This document shows, piece by piece, positions 1 through 5,319 of a stretch of 9,242 nt of DNA. The DNA is from an uncultured Candidatus Saccharibacteria bacterium. GTDB taxonomy: Bacteria > Patescibacteriota > Saccharimonadia > Saccharimonadales > Saccharimonadaceae. Location: positions 1 through 9,242 of the forward strand of contig CAKUXN010000022.1 in NCBI GenBank assembly GCA_934700415.1. Direction: 5' to 3'. Each line of letters starts with the position of its first letter. Position 1 is the first letter of the stretch. The notes under the pieces were generated by a model. The model did no database searches and had not been told where the DNA came from. It saw only the letters and a program-made list of their open reading frames with translations. Position numbers and translations under genes: made by a program.

Positions 1-120
1 TTCCAGTCCCTTGCCCCTAAAATCGGCAGACCGATGTTAGAATGTAAATAGTACAAATTAGATATGGAATAATCCTTAATATAGATTTATTATTAAAGTT
101 AAAGATTGGAGGAGTAATAC
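1..120. other. Non-coding flank of the transposase remnant
   Basis: No gene is visible here. A small hairpin is present at 22-35 (ATCGG, loop CAGA, CCGAT). A TG dinucleotide at 36-37 opens an AT-rich stretch that could be the left end of an IS3-type element, because these elements usually begin with TG a few tens of bases before orfA. No matching right end is in the window, so the boundary is a guess. The last part carries a clear Shine-Dalgarno sequence (TGGAGGAG, 107-114) six bases before the ATG at 121. Confidence 0.4.
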
Positions 121-327
121 ATGGCTACACAGTACTCAGAAGAATTTAAGAAAGATGCAGTAAAATATTGGGAGGAGCATAAAGATTTAGGCATTAACGC
201 ATGTGCTAAAAATCTAGGCATATCTAAAAGTGCACTATCTACATGGCGTAAACTTTATGAAAGTAATGAAGGTAACATACCAACCCGAGGAAGAGGCAAT
301 TACGAAAGTGATGCTGCAAAAGAATAG
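121..327 (+). pseudogene. IS3-family transposase OrfA, N-terminal fragment
   Basis: The 68-residue product matches the N-terminal helix-turn-helix of IS3-type OrfA proteins (HTH_Tnp_1 type), which bind the element's terminal repeats. The run SEEFKKDAVKYW, then the helices around ACAKNLGISKSALSTWRK (residues 28-45), is typical. Family members are usually about 90-105 residues and continue with a leucine-rich coiled coil and a frameshift into OrfB. Here the frame stops at DAAKE, just before that coiled coil. One extra A before the stop would restore EIA, the usual next residues, but homology appears to end immediately after. No OrfB catalytic domain follows. Start ATG 121 has a good Shine-Dalgarno sequence. 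The reading is a broken insertion-sequence remnant; it converges on, and overlaps by 28 bp, the minus-strand gene ending at 300. Confidence 0.75.
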
Positions 328-1400
328 CTATCAGGGGTATTATAATTTGGCATTAAGGTTGATGACCAAATTTTACCACTAGATCTATCTGTAAAAATAA
401 CGTTATTTCCCAATGTACTTTGATCTATAAATCTGTTCTTAGTAATAGCATTACCATTATAATAAATATAATTTCTTCCATCATACATTAAAATTTCACT
501 TAATTTACCGTTTGTATGCATTGACATAGTTAAATCTTTATCATCCATGATGATAATAGAGCCATCATCGTCCGTCATTAGCTCTAGTTGCATTTCATCG
601 GCATATTCAAGCAATTTGTCTTGTGGCATTTCTTCCGCAATATCCATTGCTTGTACTTTTTTCAGAATTGGTTTTTTATCGGCGAGCAGAGCATCAAGTG
701 TTAGCCCCTCCGCAAATGATAACTTATATTTTTCGGTTAGTTCTTTTGCTTTAGCTTCGGCAATCACTTGCGACTTAAAATCATACTGGAATAAATTTTC
801 AAACTTTGCCTGATTAAATACAATAATTATGCCATCTATAATTGCTACCTGATTGTCATCGGGCATCTTTAATGCGATTTCTGCCGAAAAAGGCTCAAAC
901 GACTCGCCATTAATCTCCCACGAGGTAGCACCTTTAAGTGCCGACGACGCTGGCAATAACTTTGCGATATAGAAAGTCTTCATCCCTTCATCGCCAGGGT
1001 AAGTAAATTTAGCAATAATTCCTTTTACTTTCTTAAAATCATATTCATTCTCGGAAAAATAATCGATAACCTTGTATTCAATTTCAATCAAATGAATTAA
1101 AGATTCCGCACGACCGACCTTAGAAAGGGAAGTACGATAAATCACTTTCTCCTCACCATCGGCTTTCTCGTACTCGCGGCACTCTAATCCCTTATCGGCT
1201 TCCTCGATAATGAAATGCACCGCCTCCTGCATAAACATCGACTTCACCGCCCCTGTCAATTTATCGGAATACTTAATCTTATAAGGTGTATAGTTTTTAT
1301 TAAATAAAAACAACTCCGCCGAGACGTTATTTTTAACTTCATCAATCTCATTCGCCCACAGAAATACGTCAAACGGTTCATTTGCACCAGTATTTTCCAT
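300..1400 (-). CDS. kwaB: DUF4868 / KwaB-like protein (candidate Kiwa anti-phage component)
   Basis: The product is 366 residues and soluble, with no signal peptide or membrane segment. Residues about 185-325 have the pattern I associate with DUF4868: a strand pair ending in an Asn (AIIDGIIIVFN, 186-196), then FENLFQY (200-206), a helical stretch, an ILKK segment (245-248), and a C-terminal strand region ending near AITKNRF (318-324). DUF4868 is the defining domain of KwaB, the cytoplasmic partner of membrane protein KwaA in the Kiwa defence system. A small membrane protein lies directly upstream, its TGA stop embedded in the likely Shine-Dalgarno (TGAGG) for this ATG, so the two are probably translated together. 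Oddity: about 42 residues follow the usual domain end, and the last nine or so are antisense to the transposase remnant, so the natural C-terminus may have been replaced. DUF4868 proteins also occur outside Kiwa, so the domain call is firmer than the system call. Confidence 0.6.
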   Translation of the reverse strand: MENTGANEPFDVFLWANEIDEVKNNVSAELFLFNKNYTPYKIKYSDKLTGAVKSMFMQEAVHFIIEEADKGLECREYEKADGEEKVIYRTSLSKVGRAESLIHLIEIEYKVIDYFSENEYDFKKVKGIIAKFTYPGDEGMKTFYIAKLLPASSALKGATSWEINGESFEPFSAEIALKMPDDNQVAIIDGIIIVFNQAKFENLFQYDFKSQVIAEAKAKELTEKYKLSFAEGLTLDALLADKKPILKKVQAMDIAEEMPQDKLLEYADEMQLELMTDDDGSIIIMDDKDLTMSMHTNGKLSEILMYDGRNYIYYNGNAITKNRFIDQSTLGNNVIFTDRSSGKIWSSTLMPNYNTPDSYSFAASLS

Positions 1401-1408
1401 AATTTACC

Positions 1409-1699
1409 TCACTTATTTTCCCATATTATATCACGAATAGGGAAATAAAACACAAGAAAATAACCTATAATACATATTATACCACATAAAGATTGAAAAG
1501 TCAATAACAACTCCCACCCCATATGTTCGGTTATTACAACACAAAACAATATAAATTCAATAGCAGCTGTTCGGGAAAATAACAGAGAAGTTTTCCACAC
1601 CTGCGCAAAAACCATAAACAAAAAAAGTCCAAAAAAGCTCTTGCTTTTTTTAAAAAAATATAATAAACTAAGGTCAGTGGGAATCATCACAAACACCAC
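1409..1699 (-). CDS. Small multi-pass membrane protein, KwaA-like by position
   Basis: This 96-residue, very hydrophobic protein has about three to four membrane segments: roughly residues 2-14, 22-41, 45-57 and 62-86. A charged KKSKS patch lies near residue 17 and the tail RDIIWENK is polar. I do not recognise the sequence itself. Its position, 8 bp ahead of a DUF4868/KwaB-like gene with a shared Shine-Dalgarno/stop region, is what suggests KwaA, the four-helix membrane sensor of Kiwa. The start is uncertain. The frame is open upstream only to a TAA at 1715-1717, and the best start is GTG at 1699, inside the first hydrophobic segment. That suggests a missing N-terminus; a one-base change in a T5 run near 1705-1709 would join a short upstream ORF and complete the first helix. 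It could be a damaged kwaA or an unrelated membrane protein. Confidence 0.45.
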   Translation of the reverse strand: MVFVMIPTDLSLLYFFKKSKSFFGLFLFMVFAQVWKTSLLFSRTAAIEFILFCVVITEHMGWELLLTFQSLCGIICIIGYFLVFYFPIRDIIWENK

Positions 1700-1758
1700 A
1701 AACCAAAAAGCACATTAAAAACGTTTAAGACCGGCCAACTAGGAGTTTCGGCGCGCAT
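1687..1758 (-). other. Possible out-of-frame N-terminus of the membrane protein
   Basis: A 23-codon reading frame starts at ATG 1758 (MRAETPSW...) and ends at TGA 1687-1689, overlapping the GTG start at 1699 in another frame. A weak AAGG lies upstream of the ATG. Its last residues are hydrophobic (LNVFNVLFGLW). Adding one T to the T5 run at 1705-1709 (minus strand) would fuse it to the downstream frame as ...NVLFWFVVFVMIP, making one continuous membrane helix and four helices overall. This may be coincidence, since the stretch also lies in a hairpin-rich leader. Confidence 0.25.
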
Positions 1759-1869
1759 TAAACCTTAAGCGAGATGCGTAACCAAAATCGTGTGCACCTT
1801 CTTTAAACACACCTCCCAATAAAACTCTATAGACCGTTAGGTCAAAAAAACACAATAAGTCTCTCAACG
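1723..1869 (-). ncRNA. Hairpin-rich leader or small RNA candidate
   Basis: Downstream of the minus-strand promoter, four short stems follow one another (plus-strand coordinates): GACC/GGTC with loop GTTA (1832-1843); GTGTG 1790-1794 with CACAC 1808-1812; CGCAT 1754-1758 with ATGCG 1774-1778; and AACT/AGTT around AGG, extended by GCC/GGC, near 1734-1752. No long ORF accounts for the sequence. A short GTG frame after GGGAGG is possible but unsupported. I do not recognise an RNA family. It could be a regulatory 5' leader, an independent small RNA, or chance pairing. Confidence 0.3.
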
Positions 1870-1875
1870 GCTGCG

Positions 1876-1904
1876 ATTATATGATTAGCTTCGCGCTGGT
1901 ACAA
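1876..1904 (-). promoter_or_regulatory. Sigma-70-type promoter for the minus-strand unit
   Basis: Reading the minus strand, a -35 box TTGTAC (1904-1899) is followed after 17 bases by a perfect -10 box TATAAT (1881-1876). Transcription would begin near 1869 and run left through the hairpin-rich stretch into the membrane protein and DUF4868 genes, giving a leader of about 170 nucleotides. This is the best two-box promoter I find in the window. Confidence 0.6.
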
Positions 1905-1971
1905 TCGTGGTAGATTAATTGTGAATATTAAACAAAAATCAAAGCAGAAACAAAAACGCTGAAGTTTCTAG

Positions 1972-1997
1972 TTGATCGGTCTTAAACATTGTATAAT
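1972..1997 (+). promoter_or_regulatory. Promoter of rsmH, leaderless configuration
   Basis: A perfect TATAAT occupies 1992-1997, six bases before the ATG at 2004. Initiation about seven bases after the box would fall on the ATG itself, giving a leaderless mRNA. A TTGATC at 1972-1977 could serve as -35, but the 14-base spacer is short. There is no convincing Shine-Dalgarno sequence; AAGG at 1998-2001 is too close to the ATG. Confidence 0.55.
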
Positions 1998-2003
1998 AAG
2001 GTC

Positions 2004-2879
2004 ATGAAGAATCAACATGCCCCAGTATTATTAAACGAAGTTTTAGCGACCATGGACCCAAAGCCAGGCGAATCATATTTAGATTTAACTGCTGGCTACG
2101 GTGGACACGCTAAGTCAATTTTGGATGTAACACTGAATTATAAAGATTCTGTTCTAGTAGACCGCGATGAATTTGCAGTAGAAAATTTGCAAGACAAATT
2201 TAAAGGTAGAGACATCGCCATTATGAATACGGATTTTTACGGCGCAGTGCTACAGTTAATTGAGTGTGGAAAAACTTTCGACTTAATACTTGCGGATTTT
2301 GGTGTTTCTTCACCGCAACTAGATAATGATGAGCGTGGTTTTTCATACAAAAATGATGGCCCGCTAGATATGCGCATGGATCGACGCGAAGTGCTCACTG
2401 CTGCGAAGGTAGTTAATCATTATAGCGAACGTGATCTTGCCGACATTTTTGTAAAATACGGGGAAGAAAAATCTGGTCGTGCAAAAATGTTAGCAAGAGA
2501 AATTGTCACCCATCGCCCGATTGATACAACGAAGCAGCTAGCCGACCTCATTCTAAGCAAATCTAAATACAGTCACACCCATCCAGCTGCTAGAGTTTTT
2601 CAGGCCATTCGGATTGTCGTCAATGACGAGCTAACTGAGATTGAAAAAACTCTTCCACTTCTTCCGAAGCTTTTGAAGCCGAAAGGTCGTGTCAGTATCA
2701 TCACCTTCCATAGTCTTGAGGATCGTTTAGTCAAAGACTATTTCAAGGAGGCTACGAGCCATGGAGAAGAGTCAGAACTAACTATCATCACAAAAAAACC
2801 AATAGTTGCAGGGCCTGATGAATTAGTTATCAACCCGCGTGCCCGGAGTGCGAAACTGCGAGTGGCGACGCGGAATTGA
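2004..2879 (+). CDS. rsmH: 16S rRNA (cytosine-1402-N4)-methyltransferase RsmH (MraW)
   Basis: RsmH transfers a methyl group from S-adenosylmethionine to N4 of C1402 in the 16S rRNA decoding centre. The 291-residue product shows the family landmarks: N-terminal HAPVLLNEV (5-13); the SAM-binding loop DLTAGYGGHA (27-36; usual form has DxTxGxGGH); an acidic strand end LVDRD (51-55); LADFGVSSPQLD (96-107); GPLDMRMD (119-126); the inserted helical domain; then QAIRIVVNDEL (200-210), TFHSLEDR (234-241) and the basic C-terminus NPRARSAKLR. I chose ATG 2004 over the in-frame TTG at 1989, because that TTG lies on the -10 box and HAPVLL normally sits right at the N-terminus. The frame ends in tandem stops TGA TAA. 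rsmH usually heads the dcw cluster after mraZ, which is absent here. Confidence 0.97.
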   Translation: MKNQHAPVLLNEVLATMDPKPGESYLDLTAGYGGHAKSILDVTLNYKDSVLVDRDEFAVENLQDKFKGRDIAIMNTDFYGAVLQLIECGKTFDLILADFGVSSPQLDNDERGFSYKNDGPLDMRMDRREVLTAAKVVNHYSERDLADIFVKYGEEKSGRAKMLAREIVTHRPIDTTKQLADLILSKSKYSHTHPAARVFQAIRIVVNDELTEIEKTLPLLPKLLKPKGRVSIITFHSLEDRLVKDYFKEATSHGEESELTIITKKPIVAGPDELVINPRARSAKLRVATRN

Positions 2880-2913
2880 TAAAATAAACAATAAAAACAA
2901 AAAGGAGGCAATT

Positions 2914-2979
2914 ATGCCAAAGCAAATATTAGTTGCGAACAAATCCCGCAAACAAACTATCAAAGTAAACTTTCGTTAG
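2914..2979 (+). CDS. 21-residue basic ORF with a strong Shine-Dalgarno sequence, leader-peptide candidate
   Basis: ATG 2914 is preceded by AAAGGAGG (2901-2908), the strongest ribosome-binding site in the right half of the window and stronger than that of any adjacent large gene. The product begins MPKQILVANKSR and is rich in Lys, Arg and Gln; it stops at TAG 2977-2979. I do not recognise it, and it is not L34, L36 or another small ribosomal protein I know. The stop lies three bases before the hairpin-rich block leading to ftsL. That layout would suit a leader peptide or translational regulator of ftsL-ftsI, but a small structural protein or chance ORF is possible. Position and ribosome-binding site are seen; function is not. 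Confidence 0.4.
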   Translation: MPKQILVANKSRKQTIKVNFR

Positions 2980-2981
2980 AA

Positions 2982-3056
2982 ACCCTCTGGGCGATTACAA
3001 TTCGCCCAGTGATATGGGCCGTTTCCGGTCCGCCAAATAGAGTTTCACCAGAGAGT
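2982..3056 (+). ncRNA. Structured RNA candidate between rsmH and ftsL
   Basis: The block contains an 8-bp perfect stem CTGGGCGA/TCGCCCAG (2987-2994 with 3002-3009, loop of 7) and a stem GGGCC/GGTCC with one G-U pair (3016-3020 with 3027-3031). A competing long-range stem joins CTCTGG (2985-2990) to CCAGAG (3048-3053). The first and third share bases, so two alternative folds exist, as in attenuators and riboswitches. No known riboswitch or RNA family is recognised. It is noticeably more GC-rich than the flanking A-rich linkers. Confidence 0.35.
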
Positions 3057-3074
3057 GTGAAGTGTATGACCTTC

Positions 3075-3125
3075 CTGGGTAAGTTTTTACGAGTTACTTA
3101 TAGCTCTGCTCGTAAAAACTCCCGG
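3075..3125 (+). promoter_or_regulatory. Long hairpin upstream of ftsL
   Basis: AGTTTTTACGAG (3082-3093) pairs perfectly over 12 bp with CTCGTAAAAACT (3109-3120) around a 15-base loop. Beyond a 2-base bulge the stem continues with CTGGG (3075-3079) against CCCGG (3121-3125), one pair being G-U. No T-run follows on either strand, so it is not a standard intrinsic terminator. It may be an RNA-processing site, a stability element or part of a regulatory leader. An A-rich, unstructured linker follows up to the ftsL start. Confidence 0.5.
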
Positions 3126-3192
3126 ACTAAGAAAAACACAAAATGGTGAAAAAAATAAAACAAACACAAAATCAAGCGAGGAAAAATTAAAA

Positions 3193-3534
3193 ATGATCAG
3201 TCAAACATACGTGTCGAGAAGGAGTACCGGTTTTGTCAGAAATCGCAACATTGTTCGTCACGAAAGAAAGAGCTTAGGCTCAATCTCTCAAATTGTTATC
3301 GTCTGCATGCTCACATTAGCGTTTGGTTTGATCTACGTTATTGAAGGCACTAAAGCTACTAATTTTGATTATAAAATTTCAGCTGTCGAATCCGAAATCA
3401 CCGAAATGTCTGCACGTCGTGATGATTTAGCCGTTGAAAAAGCTAGACTTACGTCAGTTGCCACTGCAAAAAGTAGCACCGTTGCTGCCGCCATGGAAAA
3501 TGCAACTGTGACTGGCTACGCCACTGAATATTAG
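3193..3534 (+). CDS. ftsL: FtsL-like cell-division protein
   Basis: The 113-residue bitopic protein has a basic cytoplasmic N-terminus (residues 1-28, many Arg/Lys), one membrane helix (about 31-50) and a predicted coiled coil (about 57-90, EITEMSARRDDLAVEKARL). FtsL forms a complex with FtsB/DivIC and FtsQ/DivIB that activates FtsW-FtsI. FtsL sequences diverge strongly, so the call rests on topology, size and position between rsmH and ftsI, where ftsL normally lies. The start is preceded by GAGG at 3178-3181, 11 bases upstream, a rather long spacing. A 15-codon frame (3143-3190) ends two bases before this ATG and might couple translation, but nothing else supports it. The stop TAG lies two bases before the -10 box of ftsI. 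Confidence 0.8.
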   Translation: MISQTYVSRRSTGFVRNRNIVRHERKSLGSISQIVIVCMLTLAFGLIYVIEGTKATNFDYKISAVESEITEMSARRDDLAVEKARLTSVATAKSSTVAAAMENATVTGYATEY

Positions 3535-3536
3535 TG

Positions 3537-3542
3537 TATAAT
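3537..3542 (+). promoter_or_regulatory. -10 box just upstream of ftsI
   Basis: TATAAT begins two bases after the ftsL stop and ends ten bases before the ftsI ATG at 3553. The intervening ATATATATAAGC has no Shine-Dalgarno sequence. Initiation at the usual distance would give a leader of about four bases. A weak TGGCTA at 3513-3518 is the only -35 candidate (spacer 18). Confidence 0.5.
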
Positions 3543-3552
3543 ATATATAAGC

Positions 3553-5295
3553 ATGTCAAGTCTATCTCGTATTAAAATTTTGAGAAATCTAACCATTGTC
3601 GCATTGGCAATTATCGCTGTGCGGCTATTTTTTATTCAAATTATCGAACATGACACCTGGGTTGCTAAAGCCAACGATCAACACACTCTTCTTGAAACAA
3701 TTACTGCAAAAAGAGGCGAAATATACATGATGGATGGCGACGAGCCAGTTCCAGTTGTTTTAAATCAAACTGTTTACCAGATCGTGATTGATCCTGCCAC
3801 TACCGAAAAAGATAAAATTAAATTAGCCCTCGAAAAATACGCCAAAGACTATATATCAGCAGACTTAGATGAAATATATAACATAGAAGGTCTCAGATAT
3901 TACATTGTAGCTCGCAACGTACCATATTCCAACGTTGTTAAAATTGCCGAAGAAGAAATCCCTAGTGTGTGGTTTAAAAAAGGTAACCGCCGAGTTTATC
4001 CAGAAGGCGAAATGGCATCCGAGCTTTTAGGATTTGTTAACGCCGACGGCATTGGCCAATATGGAGTCGAAGGTTCGCTTAATAAAATATTGTCTGGTAA
4101 AGATGGTGCTTTAAAAACTATTGCCGATGTAAACAAAGTCGCCTTATCGATTGGTAGTGACAACATCAAAATTCCTGCCGAAGATGGTAAAGACGTCGTA
4201 CTCAGTGTGGATCGAGGATTGGAGCGGGGAATAGAAGAAATTATTGCAGAACACATCAATAACACCGCCGCCACTAATGCAGCCGTGCTCGTCATGAATC
4301 CAAACACTGGAGAAGTATTGGCTATGTCTAGTTTACCAAATTATGATCCAGGTAATTATGGTCACGTAAAAGACGCCTCGGTTTATATTAATCAAGTTAC
4401 CGAAGTCCCATACGAGCCAGCATCAATTTGTAAAAATTTTGCATTTTCTGCCGCTATTAACGAAGGCAAAATGACCAGCGATACCACATATTATAATAGA
4501 GGCTACGAAATTGTTGATGGTTGGAAAATCTGGAACGCTGAGCAACGCGCTATCTTAAACGAACATACTTTAACCATGAAAACTGCACTTTACTGGTCGC
4601 TTAATACTGGTTCCATCCACGCGCTTAAGCTTCTCGGCGACAATCCAGACTCCATTACGCAGACTGGTAGGGAAAGACTTTATGATTATTATCACAATAA
4701 ATTCCGCTTAGGCCGAATTACTGGCATTGAGCTTATCGAAGCAGAAGGGTATATAGAGGATCCAAATGAAGGTTGGGGTCGTGATTCGACTTATGCCAAC
4801 ATGACTTTCGGACAAAATCTTGGCATTACCATGATTCAGACCGCCACAGCTTTTTCGGCAGTTGTTAATGGTGGATATTGGCGTACGCCGTCAATCGTTA
4901 AGGGCACTTTAGAAAACGGTGTCATAACTCCACTTGAAAGAGAAACTGTGGAAGACCAAATTTTATCTGCCGAAACTAGTGAAGCCATGCGCGACATGCT
5001 TATTAACAACCGTAACTACAAAGTTCGTGGCGGAATTGATTGGTATGGCTATGCCGTAGGAGGTAAATCTGGCACTGCTCAGGTAGTCGTCAATGGTTCT
5101 TATGATGACACCATGGCCAATCTAGTGGGTTCATATATTGGTTTTGTCGCTCCAGCTGGTAAAATGCCACAATATATTATAATGGCTAAAATGTGGGGTG
5201 AAGGTCAAGCGCTCGGCGGTGGCGAAGCGGGGGATTTGTTTGACTCTTTATCTCATCTCGTAATTGATTATCTAAAAATAAAACCAGCCGCTTAA
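3553..5295 (+). CDS. ftsI: Class B penicillin-binding protein, septal transpeptidase FtsI (PBP3/PBP2B type)
   Basis: This D,D-transpeptidase cross-links septal peptidoglycan outside the membrane as partner of the glycosyltransferase FtsW. The 580-residue protein has a short cytoplasmic N-terminus, one membrane anchor (about 12-31) and a PBP dimerisation/pedestal domain that opens with the conserved RGEIY (54-58). The transpeptidase domain runs from about 215 to the end. Catalytic motifs: SxxK as S291-I-C-K294 in YEPASICK, SxN as S349-L-N351, and KSG(T) as K505-S-G507-T. The usual class B context is EPGSTxK or EPGSxxK; Ala replaces the Gly before the catalytic Ser here, and the Ile-Cys pair is unusual, though the catalytic Ser and Lys are intact. 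No PASTA domains follow, unlike SpoVD/PBP2x forms. ATG 3553 is the natural start because SRIKILR leads straight into the anchor. Confidence 0.95.
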   Translation: MSSLSRIKILRNLTIVALAIIAVRLFFIQIIEHDTWVAKANDQHTLLETITAKRGEIYMMDGDEPVPVVLNQTVYQIVIDPATTEKDKIKLALEKYAKDYISADLDEIYNIEGLRYYIVARNVPYSNVVKIAEEEIPSVWFKKGNRRVYPEGEMASELLGFVNADGIGQYGVEGSLNKILSGKDGALKTIADVNKVALSIGSDNIKIPAEDGKDVVLSVDRGLERGIEEIIAEHINNTAATNAAVLVMNPNTGEVLAMSSLPNYDPGNYGHVKDASVYINQVTEVPYEPASICKNFAFSAAINEGKMTSDTTYYNRGYEIVDGWKIWNAEQRAILNEHTLTMKTALYWSLNTGSIHALKLLGDNPDSITQTGRERLYDYYHNKFRLGRITGIELIEAEGYIEDPNEGWGRDSTYANMTFGQNLGITMIQTATAFSAVVNGGYWRTPSIVKGTLENGVITPLERETVEDQILSAETSEAMRDMLINNRNYKVRGGIDWYGYAVGGKSGTAQVVVNGSYDDTMANLVGSYIGFVAPAGKMPQYIIMAKMWGEGQALGGGEAGDLFDSLSHLVIDYLKIKPAA

Positions 5296-5308
5296 AATAT
5301 CCTGGCTA

Positions 5309-5317
5309 TGCTATAAT
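5309..5317 (+). promoter_or_regulatory. Extended -10 promoter of mraY
   Basis: TGCTATAAT is a perfect extended -10 element (TGn then TATAAT at 5312-5317) in the 24-base gap after ftsI. Initiation about seven bases downstream falls near 5324, so the first ATG (5320) would not be in the transcript, while the second (5326) would be almost leaderless. No Shine-Dalgarno sequence is present in the gap. Confidence 0.6.
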
Positions 5318-5319
5318 AT

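Larger units (their letters stand above)
1723..1987. repeat. 11-bp inverted repeat bracketing the divergent intergenic region
   Basis: GTTTAAGACCG at 1723-1733 is the exact reverse complement of CGGTCTTAAAC at 1977-1987. On each strand the resemblance continues into a -10-like block: plus strand, ATTG then TATAAT before rsmH; minus strand, GTTTTTAAT before the membrane-protein GTG. The copies therefore point outward toward two divergent genes. They could be a shared operator or promoter element, or the ends of a small inserted segment. An 11-bp match is not proof of function. Confidence 0.45.

Noticed and set aside
1744..1815. Short GTG ORF after GGGAGG on the minus strand
   Set aside because: About 23 codons, poor spacing between GGGAGG and GTG, and located in a hairpin-rich stretch; no recognisable product.
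1989..2003. Earlier TTG start for rsmH (five extra residues)
   Set aside because: The TTG lies against and within the TATAAT -10 box, and RsmH proteins normally begin a few residues before HAPVLL; ATG 2004 fits better.
2877..2882. UGA read as glycine, as in Gracilibacteria/Absconditabacteria
   Set aside because: TGA occurs only at natural ends (rsmH, ftsW, the membrane gene) and never inside the long conserved genes, whose glycines all use GGN.
3032..3060. RNase P RNA-like string (GCCAAATAG followed by GTTTCA)
   Set aside because: It resembles one short segment of bacterial RNase P RNA, but the block is far too short and lacks the conserved GAGGAAAGTCC core.
3082..3120. Intrinsic terminator before ftsL
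   Set aside because: The hairpin is strong, but no T-run follows on either strand and ftsL needs transcription from upstream or nearby.
3143..3190. 15-residue ORF ending two bases before ftsL
   Set aside because: It is Lys/Gln/Asn-rich as expected from an A-rich linker and has no good ribosome-binding site; it may be chance.
3996..4307. ORFs on the strand opposite the dcw genes (this one and several others up to 9013)
   Set aside because: They lie wholly or almost wholly antisense to genes with clear catalytic motifs and have no recognisable domains or ribosome-binding sites; they are coding shadows.
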